Source: Pseudarthrobacter sp. fls2-241-R2A-127
GTDB taxonomy: Bacteria > Actinomycetota > Actinomycetes > Actinomycetales > Micrococcaceae
Reading direction: 5' to 3'
Assembly (NCBI RefSeq): GCF_030209355.1
Contig: NZ_JARVSF010000041.1
Span: forward strand, 62,001 to 126,000
Length of the DNA stretch: 64,000 nt
Under the pieces are notes generated by a model, which worked only from the letters and a program-made list of their open reading frames with translations, was not told the DNA's origin and did not search any database. This document shows positions 45,238 to 55,024 of this stretch, in pieces (the first letter of the stretch is position 1; each line of letters opens with the position of its first letter). The position numbers and the translations under genes were made by a program.

Positions 45238-47487
45238 TCAGGCTCCTTCGCCTTGGGTGGTGGCTGTGTCTGCGTCCGGGTCTGTGGACGGTGGTTCCGC
45301 GTCAGCGGGGTGGGGGTGCACGGTGGCCAGGACCTGGTCGGCCTTAACCAGGTCCCCGGTGCGGGCGCTGAGGTGCACGGTCCCGGCCAGCGGGGCAACG
45401 AGGTGGTGCTCCATCTTCATGGCCTCCACGGACAGCAGGACCTCTCCTGCCTGTACCGTGTCGCCGTCGCTGACCGGGACGGCCACTACGGTTCCTGGCA
45501 TTGGTGAGCGCACCTCGGGGTCGGCTGAGCCTTCTTCGCGCTGGACGGCGGCCAGCACCCGGTCCAGCCGTGCCTCCCGGGTGAGGACCTCCAGCCGGCA
45601 GGACCAGCCATCACTCCCCAGGAAAATCCGGGAGGGCCCGGCGGGCACGGGGTTGTCCCATGCCGGAGCGGCGGCCCCTGGATAGTCGGGCGCCAGCCGG
45701 TAGGCGTGGCGTTGGCCGTCAAGGTCAAGTTCGATGCTTTGCCGGCTGGACCACTGGAGGGACGCCGGCATCGGGGGGCCGTCGTTGACCGCGACCACGG
45801 CGGTGCCTCCCCCGTTGGGGGTACCGGTGACCGCCACCGTTGCCACGCCGCCGTCGGGTGTTCCCAGGCTGACGCGGCGTGGTGCGGGTTTGCCCAGGCG
45901 CCAGCCGTTGCGGGCCCGCCACGGACCGTTCCCCGGAGCAGGAGAGTTTTGGTCCTCCAGGGAGAGCGCGTACAGGGCGGCGGCCACGAGTTCCGCATCC
46001 CCGGCGGTCCGGAATTCCATGCCGGGCAGCTTCCGTTCGATCAGGCCCGTGTCCAGGCGGCCGGCCTGGACGTCGGGGTCGCTGAGCAGGAGCCTCAGGT
46101 ATTCCACGTTGGTGTCGATACCCAAGGCCGTGTAGCCGGCCAGGGCCCCGTCCAGGGCATTCAGGGCGGCCGTGCGGTCCTCACCCCAGGCGATCACCTT
46201 GGAAATCATGGGGTCGTAATGGGCCGAGAGCTCCAACCCTTCCACGAGGGAGGAATCGACTCGGACCCGAGCGCCGGCAGGGTCCGCTTCGACCGGGGCA
46301 GGAGCGCTGGGCCGCTGCTTCGGCCCAGGCAGTTCATCCAGCACCAGCACGGTCCCGGTGGAGGGGAGGAAGTTCTTCTCCGGCACCTCTGCGTAGACTC
46401 TCGCCTCCACAGCGTGGCCGGAAAGTCCGACGTCGGCCTGCCGGAGCGTCAGTTCCGCACCTGCTGCGATCCGCACCTGCCATTCCACCAGGTCGATGCC
46501 GGTGACCATTTCGGTGACCGGGTGCTCAACCTGCAAGCGGGTGTTCATCTCCATGAAGAAGAACTCGTCCGGCGCGTCATCTGACACCAGGAATTCCACG
46601 GTTCCTGCCCCCGTGTAGTTCACGCTGCGGGCAGCGTTGCAGGCGGCCTCGCCGATCCGGGCACGGACGTCGGCCCCGTTCGGGAGGCCCTCCAGCAGGG
46701 GCGACGGCGCTTCCTCGATGACTTTCTGGTGCCGGCGCTGGAGGGAGCACTCACGCTCTCCCAGGTGGACGACGTTGCCGTGGCTGTCCGCCAGCACCTG
46801 CACCTCGATGTGCCGTGGCGTGGTCACCAGGCGTTCCAGGAACAGGGTGTCGTCACCGAACGCTGCGGCGGCCACGCGCCGTGCCGTTGCCAGCGCCGCG
46901 GGCAGGGCCTCGGGCGTTTCCACGGCTTGCATCCCTTTGCCGCCACCGCCGGCGGAGGGCTTGATCAGGAGCGGAAAGCCGACCCCGCCGGCGGCCTCCA
47001 CCAGTTCGCTGTCCGTCATGCCGGGCTTGGCGATGCCCGGTACCACGGGCACGCCGTAGCCGGCCACGTGGTTCTTGGCCCGGATTTTGTCGCCCATGAC
47101 GTTCAGGGCCTCAACGCCGGGGCCGATGAAGGTGATGCCCGCTTTCTCCAAGGCACGGGCAAAGTCCACGTTCTCGCTGAGGAAGCCATACCCCGGATGG
47201 ACGGCGCCGGCGCCGGATTGCCGGCAGGCGTCGATGATCGCATCGGCGCTCAGGTAGCTCTCGACGGCGGCTGCCGGGCCGATGCGTACGGCCGCGTCAG
47301 CTTCGCGGACGTGGCGGGCGCCGGCGTCGGCATCGCTGTATACGGCCACCGACCGGATGCCCAGGCGGCGCAGGGTCCGGATGACCCGGCAGGCGATTTC
47401 ACCGCGATTTGCCACCAGGATCGTGCCGAACAGGCGTGGGTTGGACGTGCCGCCGGGGGCTGGATCTGTTCGGGTTTGCATGGTCAT
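45238..47487 (-). CDS. Methylcrotonyl-CoA carboxylase alpha subunit (biotin carboxylase + BCCP)
   Basis: A 749-residue biotin enzyme subunit. N-terminal biotin carboxylase: [27 protein letters not shown]-grasp loop [11 protein letters not shown], and [19 protein letters not shown]-terminal carrier domain: biotinylated Lys691 in VEAMKMEHH. With the beta subunit it carboxylates 3-methylcrotonyl-CoA; other acyl-CoA substrates cannot be excluded. The start is ATG 47487, with ATG 47481 in frame; neither has a good ribosome site, so it may rely on coupling with the beta gene 7 nt upstream. Confidence 0.92.
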   Translation of the reverse strand: MTMQTRTDPAPGGTSNPRLFGTILVANRGEIACRVIRTLRRLGIRSVAVYSDADAGARHVREADAAVRIGPAAAVESYLSADAIIDACRQSGAGAVHPGYGFLSENVDFARALEKAGITFIGPGVEALNVMGDKIRAKNHVAGYGVPVVPGIAKPGMTDSELVEAAGGVGFPLLIKPSAGGGGKGMQAVETPEALPAALATARRVAAAAFGDDTLFLERLVTTPRHIEVQVLADSHGNVVHLGERECSLQRRHQKVIEEAPSPLLEGLPNGADVRARIGEAACNAARSVNYTGAGTVEFLVSDDAPDEFFFMEMNTRLQVEHPVTEMVTGIDLVEWQVRIAAGAELTLRQADVGLSGHAVEARVYAEVPEKNFLPSTGTVLVLDELPGPKQRPSAPAPVEADPAGARVRVDSSLVEGLELSAHYDPMISKVIAWGEDRTAALNALDGALAGYTALGIDTNVEYLRLLLSDPDVQAGRLDTGLIERKLPGMEFRTAGDAELVAAALYALSLEDQNSPAPGNGPWRARNGWRLGKPAPRRVSLGTPDGGVATVAVTGTPNGGGTAVVAVNDGPPMPASLQWSSRQSIELDLDGQRHAYRLAPDYPGAAAPAWDNPVPAGPSRIFLGSDGWSCRLEVLTREARLDRVLAAVQREEGSADPEVRSPMPGTVVAVPVSDGDTVQAGEVLLSVEAMKMEHHLVAPLAGTVHLSARTGDLVKADQVLATVHPHPADAEPPSTDPDADTATTQGEGA

Positions 47488-47494
47488 TGCTGGC

Positions 47495-49102
47495 TCACAT
47501 CCGGAAGAGGCCGAAGGAGGTCTCCGGCAAGGGGGTGCGGGAGACGACGTCGAGCGCCAGTCCCAGGACGGTGCGGGTGTCCGCGGGGTCGATCACGGCG
47601 TCGTCCCAGAGCCTGGCCGTGGAGTAGTAGGGGCTGCCCTGGTCCTCGTACTGGCGGCGGATGGGCGCCTTGAAGGCTTCCTCGTCCCCGGCCGGCCAGT
47701 CCTCCCCCGCCGCTTCGAACTGGTCCCGCTTCACGGTGGCCAGGACGCTGGCGGCCTGGTTTCCGCCCATGACCGAGATCCGCGCGGCAGGCCACATCCA
47801 GAGGAACCGCGGCGAGTACGCGCGGCCGCACATCGAGTAGTTGCCGGCACCGAACGAGCCGCCGATCACCACGGTCAGCTTGGGCACCCGGGCGGTGGCC
47901 ACGGCGGTCACCATCTTGGCGCCGTTCTTGGCAATGCCGCCCTGTTCGGCGTCCTTGCCCACCATGAAGCCGGAGATGTTCTGCAGGAACAGCAGCGGGA
48001 TGCCGCGCTGGTCGCAGAGTTCGATGAAGTGGGCGCCCTTGAGCGATGACTCGCTGAACAGCACGCCGTTGTTGGCCACGATCCCCACGGGGTGCCCCTC
48101 GATCCAGGCGAATCCCGTGACGAGGGTGGTGCCATATTCCCTCTTGAATTCATGGAACCTGCTCCCGTCCACCAGCCGGGCGATCACCTCGTGGACGTCG
48201 TACTGGGCATTGACGTCCGTGGGAACGGCGCCGTAAAGCCCCCCCGGGTCCGCGGCCGGTTCGACGACGGGTTCCACCTGCCAGGCGGGGGCTGCGGGAG
48301 GCGGCAGCGTGGCAACGATGTCCCGAATAATCTGCAGGGCATGCTCATCGTTCTCGGCCAGATGGTCCGTTACCCCGGAAATCCGGGCGTGCACGTCTCC
48401 GCCGCCAAGTTCCTCCGCGGTCACGATCTCTCCGATGGCGGCCTTCACCAAAGGGGGGCCGCCCAGGAAAATGGTGCCCTGGTTCCGGACGATCACCGTC
48501 TCGTCGCTCATGGCGGGGACATAGGCGCCGCCGGCGGTGCAGGACCCCATGACCGCAGCGATCTGCGGAACCTTGGCTGCGGACAGCCGTGCCTGGTTGT
48601 AGAAGATCCGGCCGAAGTGGTCCTTGTCCGGGAAGACCTCATCCTGTTTGGGGAGGAACGCCCCGCCGGAATCCACCAGGTAGATACAGGGCAGCCGGTT
48701 TTCGAGCGCTATCTCCTGGGCACGCAGGTGCTTCTTCACGGTCATGGGATAGTAGGTGCCGCCCTTGACGGTGGCGTCGTTGGAGATGACCAACACCTGC
48801 CGCCCGTGCACCAGGCCAATCCCGGCGATGACGCCGGCGCCGGGAGCATCGTCGTTGTACATGCCGTTGGCGGCCAACGGCGCGATCTCCAGGAACGGGC
48901 TGCCGTCATCCAGCAACTGGTCGATCCGGTCCCGCGGTAGGAGCTTCCCCCGGGCCACGTGCCGGTCCCGCGATTTCTGTGGTCCGCCCAGCGCCGCGTC
49001 CGCGAGCCTTTTCCGGAGGTCTTCGGCGAGCGCCAGCTGCGCTTCCCGGTTGGCGCGGAAGGACTCGCTCGAGGGGTCGAGCCGGCTGGCCAGGGTCTCC
49101 AT
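47495..49102 (-). CDS. Methylcrotonyl-CoA carboxylase beta subunit (carboxyltransferase)
   Basis: A 535-residue carboxyltransferase. Seen: [72 protein letters not shown], and [25 protein letters not shown] with the oxyanion Gly loops. The pattern is closer to methylcrotonyl- and geranyl-CoA than to propionyl-CoA carboxylases. ATG 49102 is favoured over the upstream frame extension; GGA lies 6 nt before it. First gene of the leucine operon, divergent from a TetR gene. Confidence 0.93.
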   Translation of the reverse strand: METLASRLDPSSESFRANREAQLALAEDLRKRLADAALGGPQKSRDRHVARGKLLPRDRIDQLLDDGSPFLEIAPLAANGMYNDDAPGAGVIAGIGLVHGRQVLVISNDATVKGGTYYPMTVKKHLRAQEIALENRLPCIYLVDSGGAFLPKQDEVFPDKDHFGRIFYNQARLSAAKVPQIAAVMGSCTAGGAYVPAMSDETVIVRNQGTIFLGGPPLVKAAIGEIVTAEELGGGDVHARISGVTDHLAENDEHALQIIRDIVATLPPPAAPAWQVEPVVEPAADPGGLYGAVPTDVNAQYDVHEVIARLVDGSRFHEFKREYGTTLVTGFAWIEGHPVGIVANNGVLFSESSLKGAHFIELCDQRGIPLLFLQNISGFMVGKDAEQGGIAKNGAKMVTAVATARVPKLTVVIGGSFGAGNYSMCGRAYSPRFLWMWPAARISVMGGNQAASVLATVKRDQFEAAGEDWPAGDEEAFKAPIRRQYEDQGSPYYSTARLWDDAVIDPADTRTVLGLALDVVSRTPLPETSFGLFRM

Positions 49103-49149
49103 TGACGATCCGTTCCTGTCTGGACCGGGCCGGCTCGACGCCAACTCGG

Positions 49150-49206
49150 TTAGTGACTAATAACTGAAATTCAGGTTAGTCTCGATTAACTGTGATGTCC
49201 AACACA
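49150..49206. promoter_or_regulatory. Divergent operator region between mcc and tetR, with a Crp-like site
   Basis: The AT-rich region holds TTAGTGACTAA (49150-49160, perfect palindrome), CTGAAATTCAG (49164-49174, perfect palindrome) and GTTAGTCTCGATTAAC (49175-49190, partly palindromic), all suited to the adjacent TetR regulator. Next to them TGTGATGTCCAACACA (49191-49206) matches TGTGA-N6-TCACA with one mismatch, a Crp/GlxR-like site. Confidence 0.5.
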
Positions 49207-49247
49207 TGGCGGTCTTGGTAGAATCTGCGTCGGTCCGAGGAGGAAAA

Positions 49248-49928
49248 GTGCCCAGCACGGGAACACAACCCAGCAATGCAGCGCAGCCAACCGTCACGCC
49301 GCAGCCTGCTCCCACCACGCAGCGCGGCAAGGCAAAGGAGAACCGGCGCCAGGCCCTGCTGACAGCGGCGGCTTCCCTGTTCGCGCTCAACGGGTTCAAC
49401 CGGGTTTCACTCGAAGACCTGGGCGCTGCAGCAGGCGTGAGCGGCCCCGCGGTGTACCGCCACTTTCCGGGGAAGCAGGCAGTCCTCGCCGACCTCCTGG
49501 TAACCGTGAGCCAGGAACTGCTCGACGGCGGGCGCCAAGTGGTGGAAAGCAGCACCGACCCGGCGGCTGCACTGCGCCGGCTCGTGGAGTTCCAGGTGGA
49601 CTTTGCGCTGGGCAAGCCCGATGTGATCCGGGTCCAGGACCGGGACCTCAGCAACCTCTCCGAACAGGGCCAGTCCGCTGTGCGCTCCCTGCAGCGAAGC
49701 TACGTCGAGTTATGGGTGGACGTCCTCGCCAAGGTCCACCCCGGCACGGACGCCGCCGAACTCCGGGTGCGGGCACACGCCACGTTCGGCCTCATCAACT
49801 CCACGCCGCACTCCGTCCGCAGCCACGGCCGGCGGATCGCGGCCGGCGCGGCCCGCCCCCTGCTTGAGCGCATGGCGCTGGCAGCCCTGATGGCGGACAG
49901 CGCAGGGGGCGCACCGCACCCCCTTTAG
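49248..49928 (+). CDS. TetR family regulator of the leucine operon
   Basis: A 226-residue repressor. HTH at about residues 38-80: ALLTAAASLFALNGFNRVSL then EDLGAAAGVSGPAVYRHF. The C-terminal domain has VIRVQDRDLSNLSEQGQSAVR. GTG 49248 has CGAGGAGG 4 nt upstream, clearly better than the in-frame ATG at 49206. It is divergent from mcc, so it probably represses the operon and answers to a leucine-breakdown acyl-CoA. Its stop overlaps the convergent E2 gene. Confidence 0.92.
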   Translation: MPSTGTQPSNAAQPTVTPQPAPTTQRGKAKENRRQALLTAAASLFALNGFNRVSLEDLGAAAGVSGPAVYRHFPGKQAVLADLLVTVSQELLDGGRQVVESSTDPAAALRRLVEFQVDFALGKPDVIRVQDRDLSNLSEQGQSAVRSLQRSYVELWVDVLAKVHPGTDAAELRVRAHATFGLINSTPHSVRSHGRRIAAGAARPLLERMALAALMADSAGGAPHPL

Positions 49929-51322
49929 ACCATGGTCAGCACCATTCCCGGCTCGGCCAGGATGGCGCCGACGTCGGCAAGGAACCGGGAGCCTTGCTCG
50001 CCGTCCACCAGGCGGTGGTCGAAGGACAGGCTCAGCGTGATCACCTGGCGCAGCGCCACCTCGCCCCGGTACTCCCATGGGAGGGTCCGGACGGCGCCCA
50101 GCCCCAGGATGGCGGCTTCGCCCGGGTTGAGGATGGGAGTACCGGCATCGATGCCGAAAACGCCGATGTTGGTAATGGAAATGGTGCCGCCAGACAGCTC
50201 GGCAGGAGTGGTTTTGCCTGCGCGGGCCGTTTCGGCGAGCGCCGTCAAGGCCTGGGCAAGTTGCGGTAGCTGCATGGTGTCCGCGTCCTTGATGTTGGGA
50301 ACGGTGAGGCCCCTTGGCGTGGCTGCTGCAATACCCAGGTTCACGTAGTTGTAAGTAACGATTTCCTGGCGTTCCTCATCCCAGTGGGAGTTCAGTGCCG
50401 GATTCCGGCGCAGGGCGACCAGGACTGCCTTGGCTGCGAGCGTCAGCGGGGTGAGCTTGAGGCCGGCGAAATCCCGGCCGCCCTTGAGCTTGGCCAGCAG
50501 GTCAAGGCTTGGCGTGACGTCCACGGTCAGGAATTCGGTGGCGTGTGGTGCGGTGAACGCACTCTTCACCATAGCGGCCGCGGTGTATTTGCGGACACCC
50601 TTGATGGGAGTCCTGGTTTCCCGCTCCCCCAGCCTCGTTCCTGAGACCACCGGCGCCCCGGGCCGCACGGCGTCCGGCTCGTCGTGATCCCGGGAAAAGC
50701 CGAGCACGTCCTCTCGAGTGATCAGCCCGCCGGGGCCGCTCCCCGGGACCTGGGTAAGGTCCAAGTGGAGATCCTTGGCCAATTTGCGGACCGGCGGCGT
50801 GGAGCGGGGCCGGTCCGCAGTTGCGGCGTGGACAGGCTTGGTTTCGGCAGGGTTGGTTTCGGCAGGCTCAACCAAAGGGATGCCCGTACCCGCAGATTCA
50901 ACCAACGGGGCGACGGAGAAGGTCCGGGGGCGGCGCGCCGGCCGGCCGGAACCTTCGACGACGGCGCCGTAGCCCACCAGGTTCGGTTCCCGTTTCTGCG
51001 TCTCCGCCCCGCGCTCCCCCAGCCCCGCCGGCATCCGGCCGGCCGGGCCCGAAGGAGGCGTCCCGGCGTCGTCCGGCACCTCAAACGAGACGAGGGGCTT
51101 GCCTACCTCCACCACGGAACCGGGCTGCTCGTGAAGTTCCTTGATGACCCCGGCGAACGGTGAGGGCAGCTCCACCACGGCTTTGGCAGTCTCCACCTCG
51201 GCAATGACCTGGTTCAGGCTGACGGTGTCCCCCACGTCCACCTTCCAGCTGAGGATTTCTGACTCTGTGAGCCCCTCACCCAGGTCCGGGAGACGGAATT
51301 CCTTGATCATTGTGGCGCTCAT
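49925..51322 (-). CDS. 2-Oxoacid dehydrogenase E2 component (dihydrolipoamide acyltransferase), probably BkdC
   Basis: A 465-residue protein. Lipoyl domain at 5-80 with Lys47 in EVETAKAVVELP, a long Pro/Glu/Thr linker with repeats of PAETK and LVEPAET, the E1/E3-binding domain (TPPVRKLAKDLHLDLTQV..GPGGLITREDV), and the acyltransferase domain ending in SFDHRLVDGEQGSRFL with the catalytic His. One lipoyl domain suggests the branched-chain type. It overlaps the E1beta gene by 4 nt. No E3 gene lies here. Confidence 0.93.
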   Translation of the reverse strand: MSATMIKEFRLPDLGEGLTESEILSWKVDVGDTVSLNQVIAEVETAKAVVELPSPFAGVIKELHEQPGSVVEVGKPLVSFEVPDDAGTPPSGPAGRMPAGLGERGAETQKREPNLVGYGAVVEGSGRPARRPRTFSVAPLVESAGTGIPLVEPAETNPAETKPVHAATADRPRSTPPVRKLAKDLHLDLTQVPGSGPGGLITREDVLGFSRDHDEPDAVRPGAPVVSGTRLGERETRTPIKGVRKYTAAAMVKSAFTAPHATEFLTVDVTPSLDLLAKLKGGRDFAGLKLTPLTLAAKAVLVALRRNPALNSHWDEERQEIVTYNYVNLGIAAATPRGLTVPNIKDADTMQLPQLAQALTALAETARAGKTTPAELSGGTISITNIGVFGIDAGTPILNPGEAAILGLGAVRTLPWEYRGEVALRQVITLSLSFDHRLVDGEQGSRFLADVGAILAEPGMVLTMV

Positions 51323-52329
51323 CCTTCCAGCCCGCTCAGGGAATTGGGGCGGCCCAAGGCACGGTCCACGCCGTCGAGGATGCGGTCCAGGCCCGGCAGG
51401 TGGTGCATTTCCAACTTGGAGTACGGGTACGGAATGTCGAACCCGGTCACCCGGACCGGAGCAGCCTCAAGGTGGTAGAAACACCGTTCGGTGATGCTGG
51501 CAGCCACCTCGGCTCCCAGGCCGCCCGACTGGCCGGCCTCGTGCGTAACCACCAGGCGCCCGGTCTTCCGCACGGAAGCCACCACGGCGTCGTAGTCCAC
51601 GGGGGCCAGCGAGCGCAGGTCGATGACTTCGAGGGAGATTCCCTCGTCCGCCGCGGCCGTTGCCGCATCCAATGCGGTCTTGACCAGGGGTCCGTAGGCC
51701 ACCAGGGTGGCATCGGTGCCCTGGGTGAGCACGCGTGCCTTGTCCATGGGCAGGGCGGAAGCAAGGGCGGCCGTTTCCTCCACCTCGCCTTTGTCGTGGT
51801 AGCGGCGCTTGGGTTCGAAATACAGGACGGGATCGTCGCAGGAAATTGCTTGCTGGATGACGGTGTAGGCGTCCTGGGGGTTGGAAACCGCCACCACGCG
51901 CAGCCCGGAGGTGTGCGTGAAGTACGCTTCCGGGGATTCGGAGTGGTGCTCGGGCGAGCCGATGCCGCCGCCGAAGGGGACCCTGATGGTGATGGGCATC
52001 TTCACGGCGCCGCGCGTGCGGTAGTGCAGCTTCGCCACCTGGCTGACGATCTGGTCGAACGCCGGATAGATGAAACCGTCGAACTGGATCTCCAGCACCG
52101 GGCGGTAGCCGCGGTAGGCAAGGCCGACGGCGGTCCCCACGATGGCGGATTCGGCCAGCGGCGTATCCACCACCCGGTGCGTGCCGAAGTCCTTTTGCAG
52201 GCCGTCGGTCACCCGGAACACGCCGCCGAGGGCGCCGATGTCCTCGCCGAGGAGGACCACCTTGGAGTCGTTTTCCAGCGACTTCCGCAGGCCGGCGTTG
52301 ATGGCGCGGGCAAACGTTAACTGGGTCAT
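51319..52329 (-). CDS. 2-Oxoacid dehydrogenase E1 component beta, probably BkdB
   Basis: A 336-residue transketolase-like protein. Seen: VVLLGEDIGALGGVFRVTDGL, HRVVDTPLAESAIVGTAVGLA and HYRTRGAVKMPITIRVPFGGGI. With E1alpha it decarboxylates a 2-oxoacid and acylates the E2 lipoyl group. The Lrp regulator and leucine operon nearby point to branched-chain keto acids over pyruvate. It overlaps E1alpha by one base. Confidence 0.93.
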   Translation of the reverse strand: MTQLTFARAINAGLRKSLENDSKVVLLGEDIGALGGVFRVTDGLQKDFGTHRVVDTPLAESAIVGTAVGLAYRGYRPVLEIQFDGFIYPAFDQIVSQVAKLHYRTRGAVKMPITIRVPFGGGIGSPEHHSESPEAYFTHTSGLRVVAVSNPQDAYTVIQQAISCDDPVLYFEPKRRYHDKGEVEETAALASALPMDKARVLTQGTDATLVAYGPLVKTALDAATAAADEGISLEVIDLRSLAPVDYDAVVASVRKTGRLVVTHEAGQSGGLGAEVAASITERCFYHLEAAPVRVTGFDIPYPYSKLEMHHLPGLDRILDGVDRALGRPNSLSGLEG

Positions 52330-53498
52330 CAGCGTGCACCTTCCTCTGAAACTGCTCCTGCGGGGTCGCCGAATGAAGCCAGGTAACGGGCGTAGTGGTC
52401 CTGCTGGCGTTCAAGCCAGGAGTTGGGGGTGCTGTAGACGTGCTTGAAGACGTCCATCGGCTGGGGGTCCGGCATGGTGGTGCAACCGCGGCGCATTTCC
52501 GCTGCGACGGAATCGGCCTTGCCCTGGACCTGCTGCTGCAGCTCAGCGGTCAGGAGTCCCTTCCGGTCCAGGAGTGATGCCAGCCTGGAGATGGGGTCCT
52601 TCGCGGCCCAGTCCTCCAGCTCGTTGGCGTCCCGGTAGCGGGTGGGATCATCGGCAGTGGTGTGCGGTCCCATCCGGTAGGTAACGGCCTCGATGAACGT
52701 GGGGCCGCCGCCACGCCGGGCCCGGTCCAGCGCAAGCCGGGTGGCGGCCATGACTGCCAGGACGTCGTTGCCGTCCACCCGCAGGCTGGGGATGCCGAAG
52801 CCTGTGGCCCGCTCCGCGAGGTGGATGTGCGACTGAAGCCGTACGGGCTCCGAGATGGCCCAGTGGTTGTTGGTGCAGAAGAACAGCACGGGGGCCTGGA
52901 AGCTGGCGGCGAACACCATGGCCTCATTGACATCGCCCTCGCTGGTGGCGCCGTCGCCGAAGTACGTCACAGCCACGGCATCGGCGCCGTCGTTCTGGAT
53001 GCCCATGGCATATCCGGTGGCGTGGAGGGTTTGGGCACCAATGATGATCTGCGGCGTGGCCATGTTGATGCTGTAGGGGTCCCAGCCGCCGGAGGCGTTG
53101 CCACGCCAGACCCGGAGCAGGTCCGTCAGGTCCACGCCCCGGCAGTATGCCACACCGTTCTCGCGGTAGCTGGAGAACACAAAGTCGTCCGCGCGCATGG
53201 CCCGCCCCGAACCGATCTGGGCCGCTTCCTGCCCCAGCAGCGGCGGCCAGAGCGCCAGCTCCCCCTGCCTTTGCAGGGCGGTGGCCTCCACGTCGATCCG
53301 CCGGATGACCGTCATGTCCTCAAACAGCGAACACAACTGCTCGTCGGTGATGTCCTTGACCCAAAAATCGAACTCCGGGTGGCTGATACGCTCGCCCGCC
53401 GGGGTGATCAACTGGAGAAGTTCCTGCCCGGCCGCGGTGAATTCCCCTGCGTTTTCGGGGGTCATTGCACCGCCATGGCCCGTTTCGTCTGTAGACAC
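52329..53498 (-). CDS. 2-Oxoacid dehydrogenase E1 component alpha, probably BkdA
   Basis: About 389 residues. Thiamine diphosphate motif GDGATSEGDVNEAM followed by FFCTNNHWAIS, and YRENGVAYCRGVDL upstream. The phosphorylation-loop-like YRMGPHTTADDPTRYR follows. The frame is open up to 53624, but family length and the Crp-like site at 53592 argue for GTG 53498 (MSTDETGH). ATG 53465 is also possible. First gene of the E1alpha-E1beta-E2 operon, divergent from lrp. Confidence 0.92.
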   Translation of the reverse strand: MSTDETGHGGAMTPENAGEFTAAGQELLQLITPAGERISHPEFDFWVKDITDEQLCSLFEDMTVIRRIDVEATALQRQGELALWPPLLGQEAAQIGSGRAMRADDFVFSSYRENGVAYCRGVDLTDLLRVWRGNASGGWDPYSINMATPQIIIGAQTLHATGYAMGIQNDGADAVAVTYFGDGATSEGDVNEAMVFAASFQAPVLFFCTNNHWAISEPVRLQSHIHLAERATGFGIPSLRVDGNDVLAVMAATRLALDRARRGGGPTFIEAVTYRMGPHTTADDPTRYRDANELEDWAAKDPISRLASLLDRKGLLTAELQQQVQGKADSVAAEMRRGCTTMPDPQPMDVFKHVYSTPNSWLERQQDHYARYLASFGDPAGAVSEEGAR

Positions 53499-53591
53499 GA
53501 TTGCCGCAACCTTCGTACGTCGTTGACCTGTGGTTTTAGGGCTTTTGGCACCAGCCACCACCGGCCTTCCGGGCGCCATTGCCCCAGATAC

Positions 53592-53607
53592 TGTGACCCT
53601 ACTCACA
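53592..53607. promoter_or_regulatory. Crp/GlxR-type site between bkd and lrp
   Basis: TGTGACCCTACTCACA is a perfect TGTGA-N6-TCACA palindrome in the 193-nt divergent region. That is the consensus of cAMP-Crp and of actinobacterial GlxR. It is about 95 nt from the E1alpha start and 85 nt from lrp. Confidence 0.65.
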
Positions 53608-53677
53608 ATGCTCAGGGGGTACAACCACTACGGCAGTTTCTGAGCAGAATGCCCTGTCCGGGCCGCCGGCACCGTGC

Positions 53678-53683
53678 TAGCGT
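53678..53683 (+). promoter_or_regulatory. TAGCGT box of lrp (leaderless type)
   Basis: TAGCGT lies 8 nt before ATG 53692, and no ribosome binding site is visible, so a leaderless start is probable. Confidence 0.45.
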
Positions 53684-53691
53684 TGCGCATT

Positions 53692-54165
53692 ATGCAAGCT
53701 TTGGATGGCACTGACACCCGCCTGCTGTCGGCGCTGTCGCAGGACCCGCGCCGGACCGTGGTGGCACTGGCGCAAAAGCTCGGTTTGTCCCGGAACACCG
53801 TCCAGGCGCGGATGGCCCAGCTCGAAAAGAAACACGTCTTCCTCTCCTTCGAGCGGCGCATCAATCCGGTGGCACTCGGGTATCCGCTGATGGCCTTCAT
53901 CTCCGTCCACGTCCAGCAGCAGAAACTCGGCCGCCTGGCGGAGGAGATCGCAGCGATCCCCGAGATCCTGGAGGGGTACGGGCTCACGGGCTCGGCGGAC
54001 CTGCTGCTGCGCGTGGTGGCCAAGGATGCCGAAGACCTGTTCCGGATCAACGGAAAGATCCTCGCCTGCGACGGCGTGGAGCGGGCGGACACGGCCCTGG
54101 CCATGGGCGAGCTGATCCCCTTCCGGGTGCAACCGCTGCTGGAACGGGGCTCGGAAGGCGGGTAG
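53692..54165 (+). CDS. Lrp/AsnC family regulator
   Basis: A 157-residue regulator. The N-terminal winged HTH is clear: LDGTDTRLLSALSQDPRRTVV then LAQKLGLSRNTVQARMAQLE. The C-terminal RAM domain follows (LMAFISVHVQQQKLGRLAEEIAAIPEI and GYGLTGSADLLLRVV). ATG 53692 gives a start at the HTH. Divergent from the bkd genes, it is the likely BkdR-type regulator answering to branched-chain amino acids. Confidence 0.93.
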   Translation: MQALDGTDTRLLSALSQDPRRTVVALAQKLGLSRNTVQARMAQLEKKHVFLSFERRINPVALGYPLMAFISVHVQQQKLGRLAEEIAAIPEILEGYGLTGSADLLLRVVAKDAEDLFRINGKILACDGVERADTALAMGELIPFRVQPLLERGSEGG

Positions 54166-54227
54166 CGGGCGCTGGGAGGCACGACGCCGCCGGGCCGGGC
54201 TATAGGCTGGTTCCAGTTACGCGCCGG

Positions 54228-54244
54228 GCCGGGATGGTCCCGGC
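54228..54244 (+). other. Small perfect hairpin after lrp
   Basis: GCCGGGA (54228-54234) and TCCCGGC (54238-54244) pair around 3 nt, 63 nt after the lrp stop and before TTG 54286. No U-run follows. It may end lrp or lie in the leader of the next gene. Confidence 0.4.
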
Positions 54245-54285
54245 AGTCCGCCGGTGCCACCGCACCTTCCCCGAAAGGCTCCCCC

Positions 54286-54831
54286 TTGAGCAGTCCCCAG
54301 GATTCGTACCGGCACGGCAACGCGGACCCGGGAGCGCAACAGGTGCCCCCGATGCCGGCGCAGCCGGCCCCGTTCGGGCTGCCCGGGGAACGTCCGCGGG
54401 AGCGGAGCCGGCGGAAGCTGTGGATCGTGCTTGGCAGCATCGGCGGCGTATTGCTGTTGGTGATCCTCGGCGTCGTGATCCTGGTGAACGTCGTGAACAG
54501 TGCCACCAACCAGGCCAGGGGCCTCGCCGACGACTTCACCAAGAAAGTGATCGCGGGCGAAGTAACCACCGCGTACGACACCTACCTCGACCCCGCCCTC
54601 CAGCAGCAGCTGTCAAAGGAAGCGTTTATCTCCGGGGTAAAAAGCCTGGAACTGGATGACTCATGCAAGCCCGCCTACACCGAGCTCAAGGTGGCCACGG
54701 AGAACGGGCTGAAATCAGCCGATGTGGCTGGCCAGATCAGCTGCGCCGGCAAGAAGGTGGACCTGGCCTACCGCTTCGAGGGCACCAACGACCTCAAGAT
54801 GACCAACATCAAGCTGCGGCCCGCGGCCTGA
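54286..54831 (+). CDS. Membrane-anchored protein with DUF4878-like extracytoplasmic domain
   Basis: A 181-residue protein. A Pro/Gln-rich N-terminus and RSRRK lead into one membrane helix (LWIVLGSIGGVLLLVILGVVILVNVV). The outer part, DDFTKKVIAGEVTTAYDTYLDPALQQQLSKEAFI and DDSCKPAYTEL..ISCAGKKVDLAYRF, resembles NTF2-like DUF4878 domains with a Cys pair. Function unknown. TTG 54286 is used because GAAAGG lies 7 nt upstream and no other start fits. Confidence 0.72.
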   Translation: MSSPQDSYRHGNADPGAQQVPPMPAQPAPFGLPGERPRERSRRKLWIVLGSIGGVLLLVILGVVILVNVVNSATNQARGLADDFTKKVIAGEVTTAYDTYLDPALQQQLSKEAFISGVKSLELDDSCKPAYTELKVATENGLKSADVAGQISCAGKKVDLAYRFEGTNDLKMTNIKLRPAA

Positions 54832-54900
54832 CCGCCGGGCCTCGAGCCCCGCTGCGGCCGGCGCGGCCCCGCGACGGCGGCACAACGAAACAGCGGCACA

Positions 54901-54925
54901 GTGAAAAGGGTACTGACCTTTTCAC
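54901..54925 (+). promoter_or_regulatory. Operator-like inverted repeat before the DUF4383 gene
   Basis: GTGAAAAGG (54901-54909) and CCTTTTCAC (54917-54925) are perfect 9-bp arms 7 nt apart. It is AT-rich compared with its surroundings and lies 100 nt before ATG 55025. It looks more like a protein-binding site than a terminator; the region 54832-55024 has no gene. Confidence 0.45.
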
Positions 54926-55024
54926 CCATCCTTCTCCTCCAATGATGCGAACTGCTTCCGAGGGTCCCGCCCGGGGACCCGGCATTCGGGGAACCGTCCC
55001 CGCTCGTCAGGAAGGATTCGTGCC

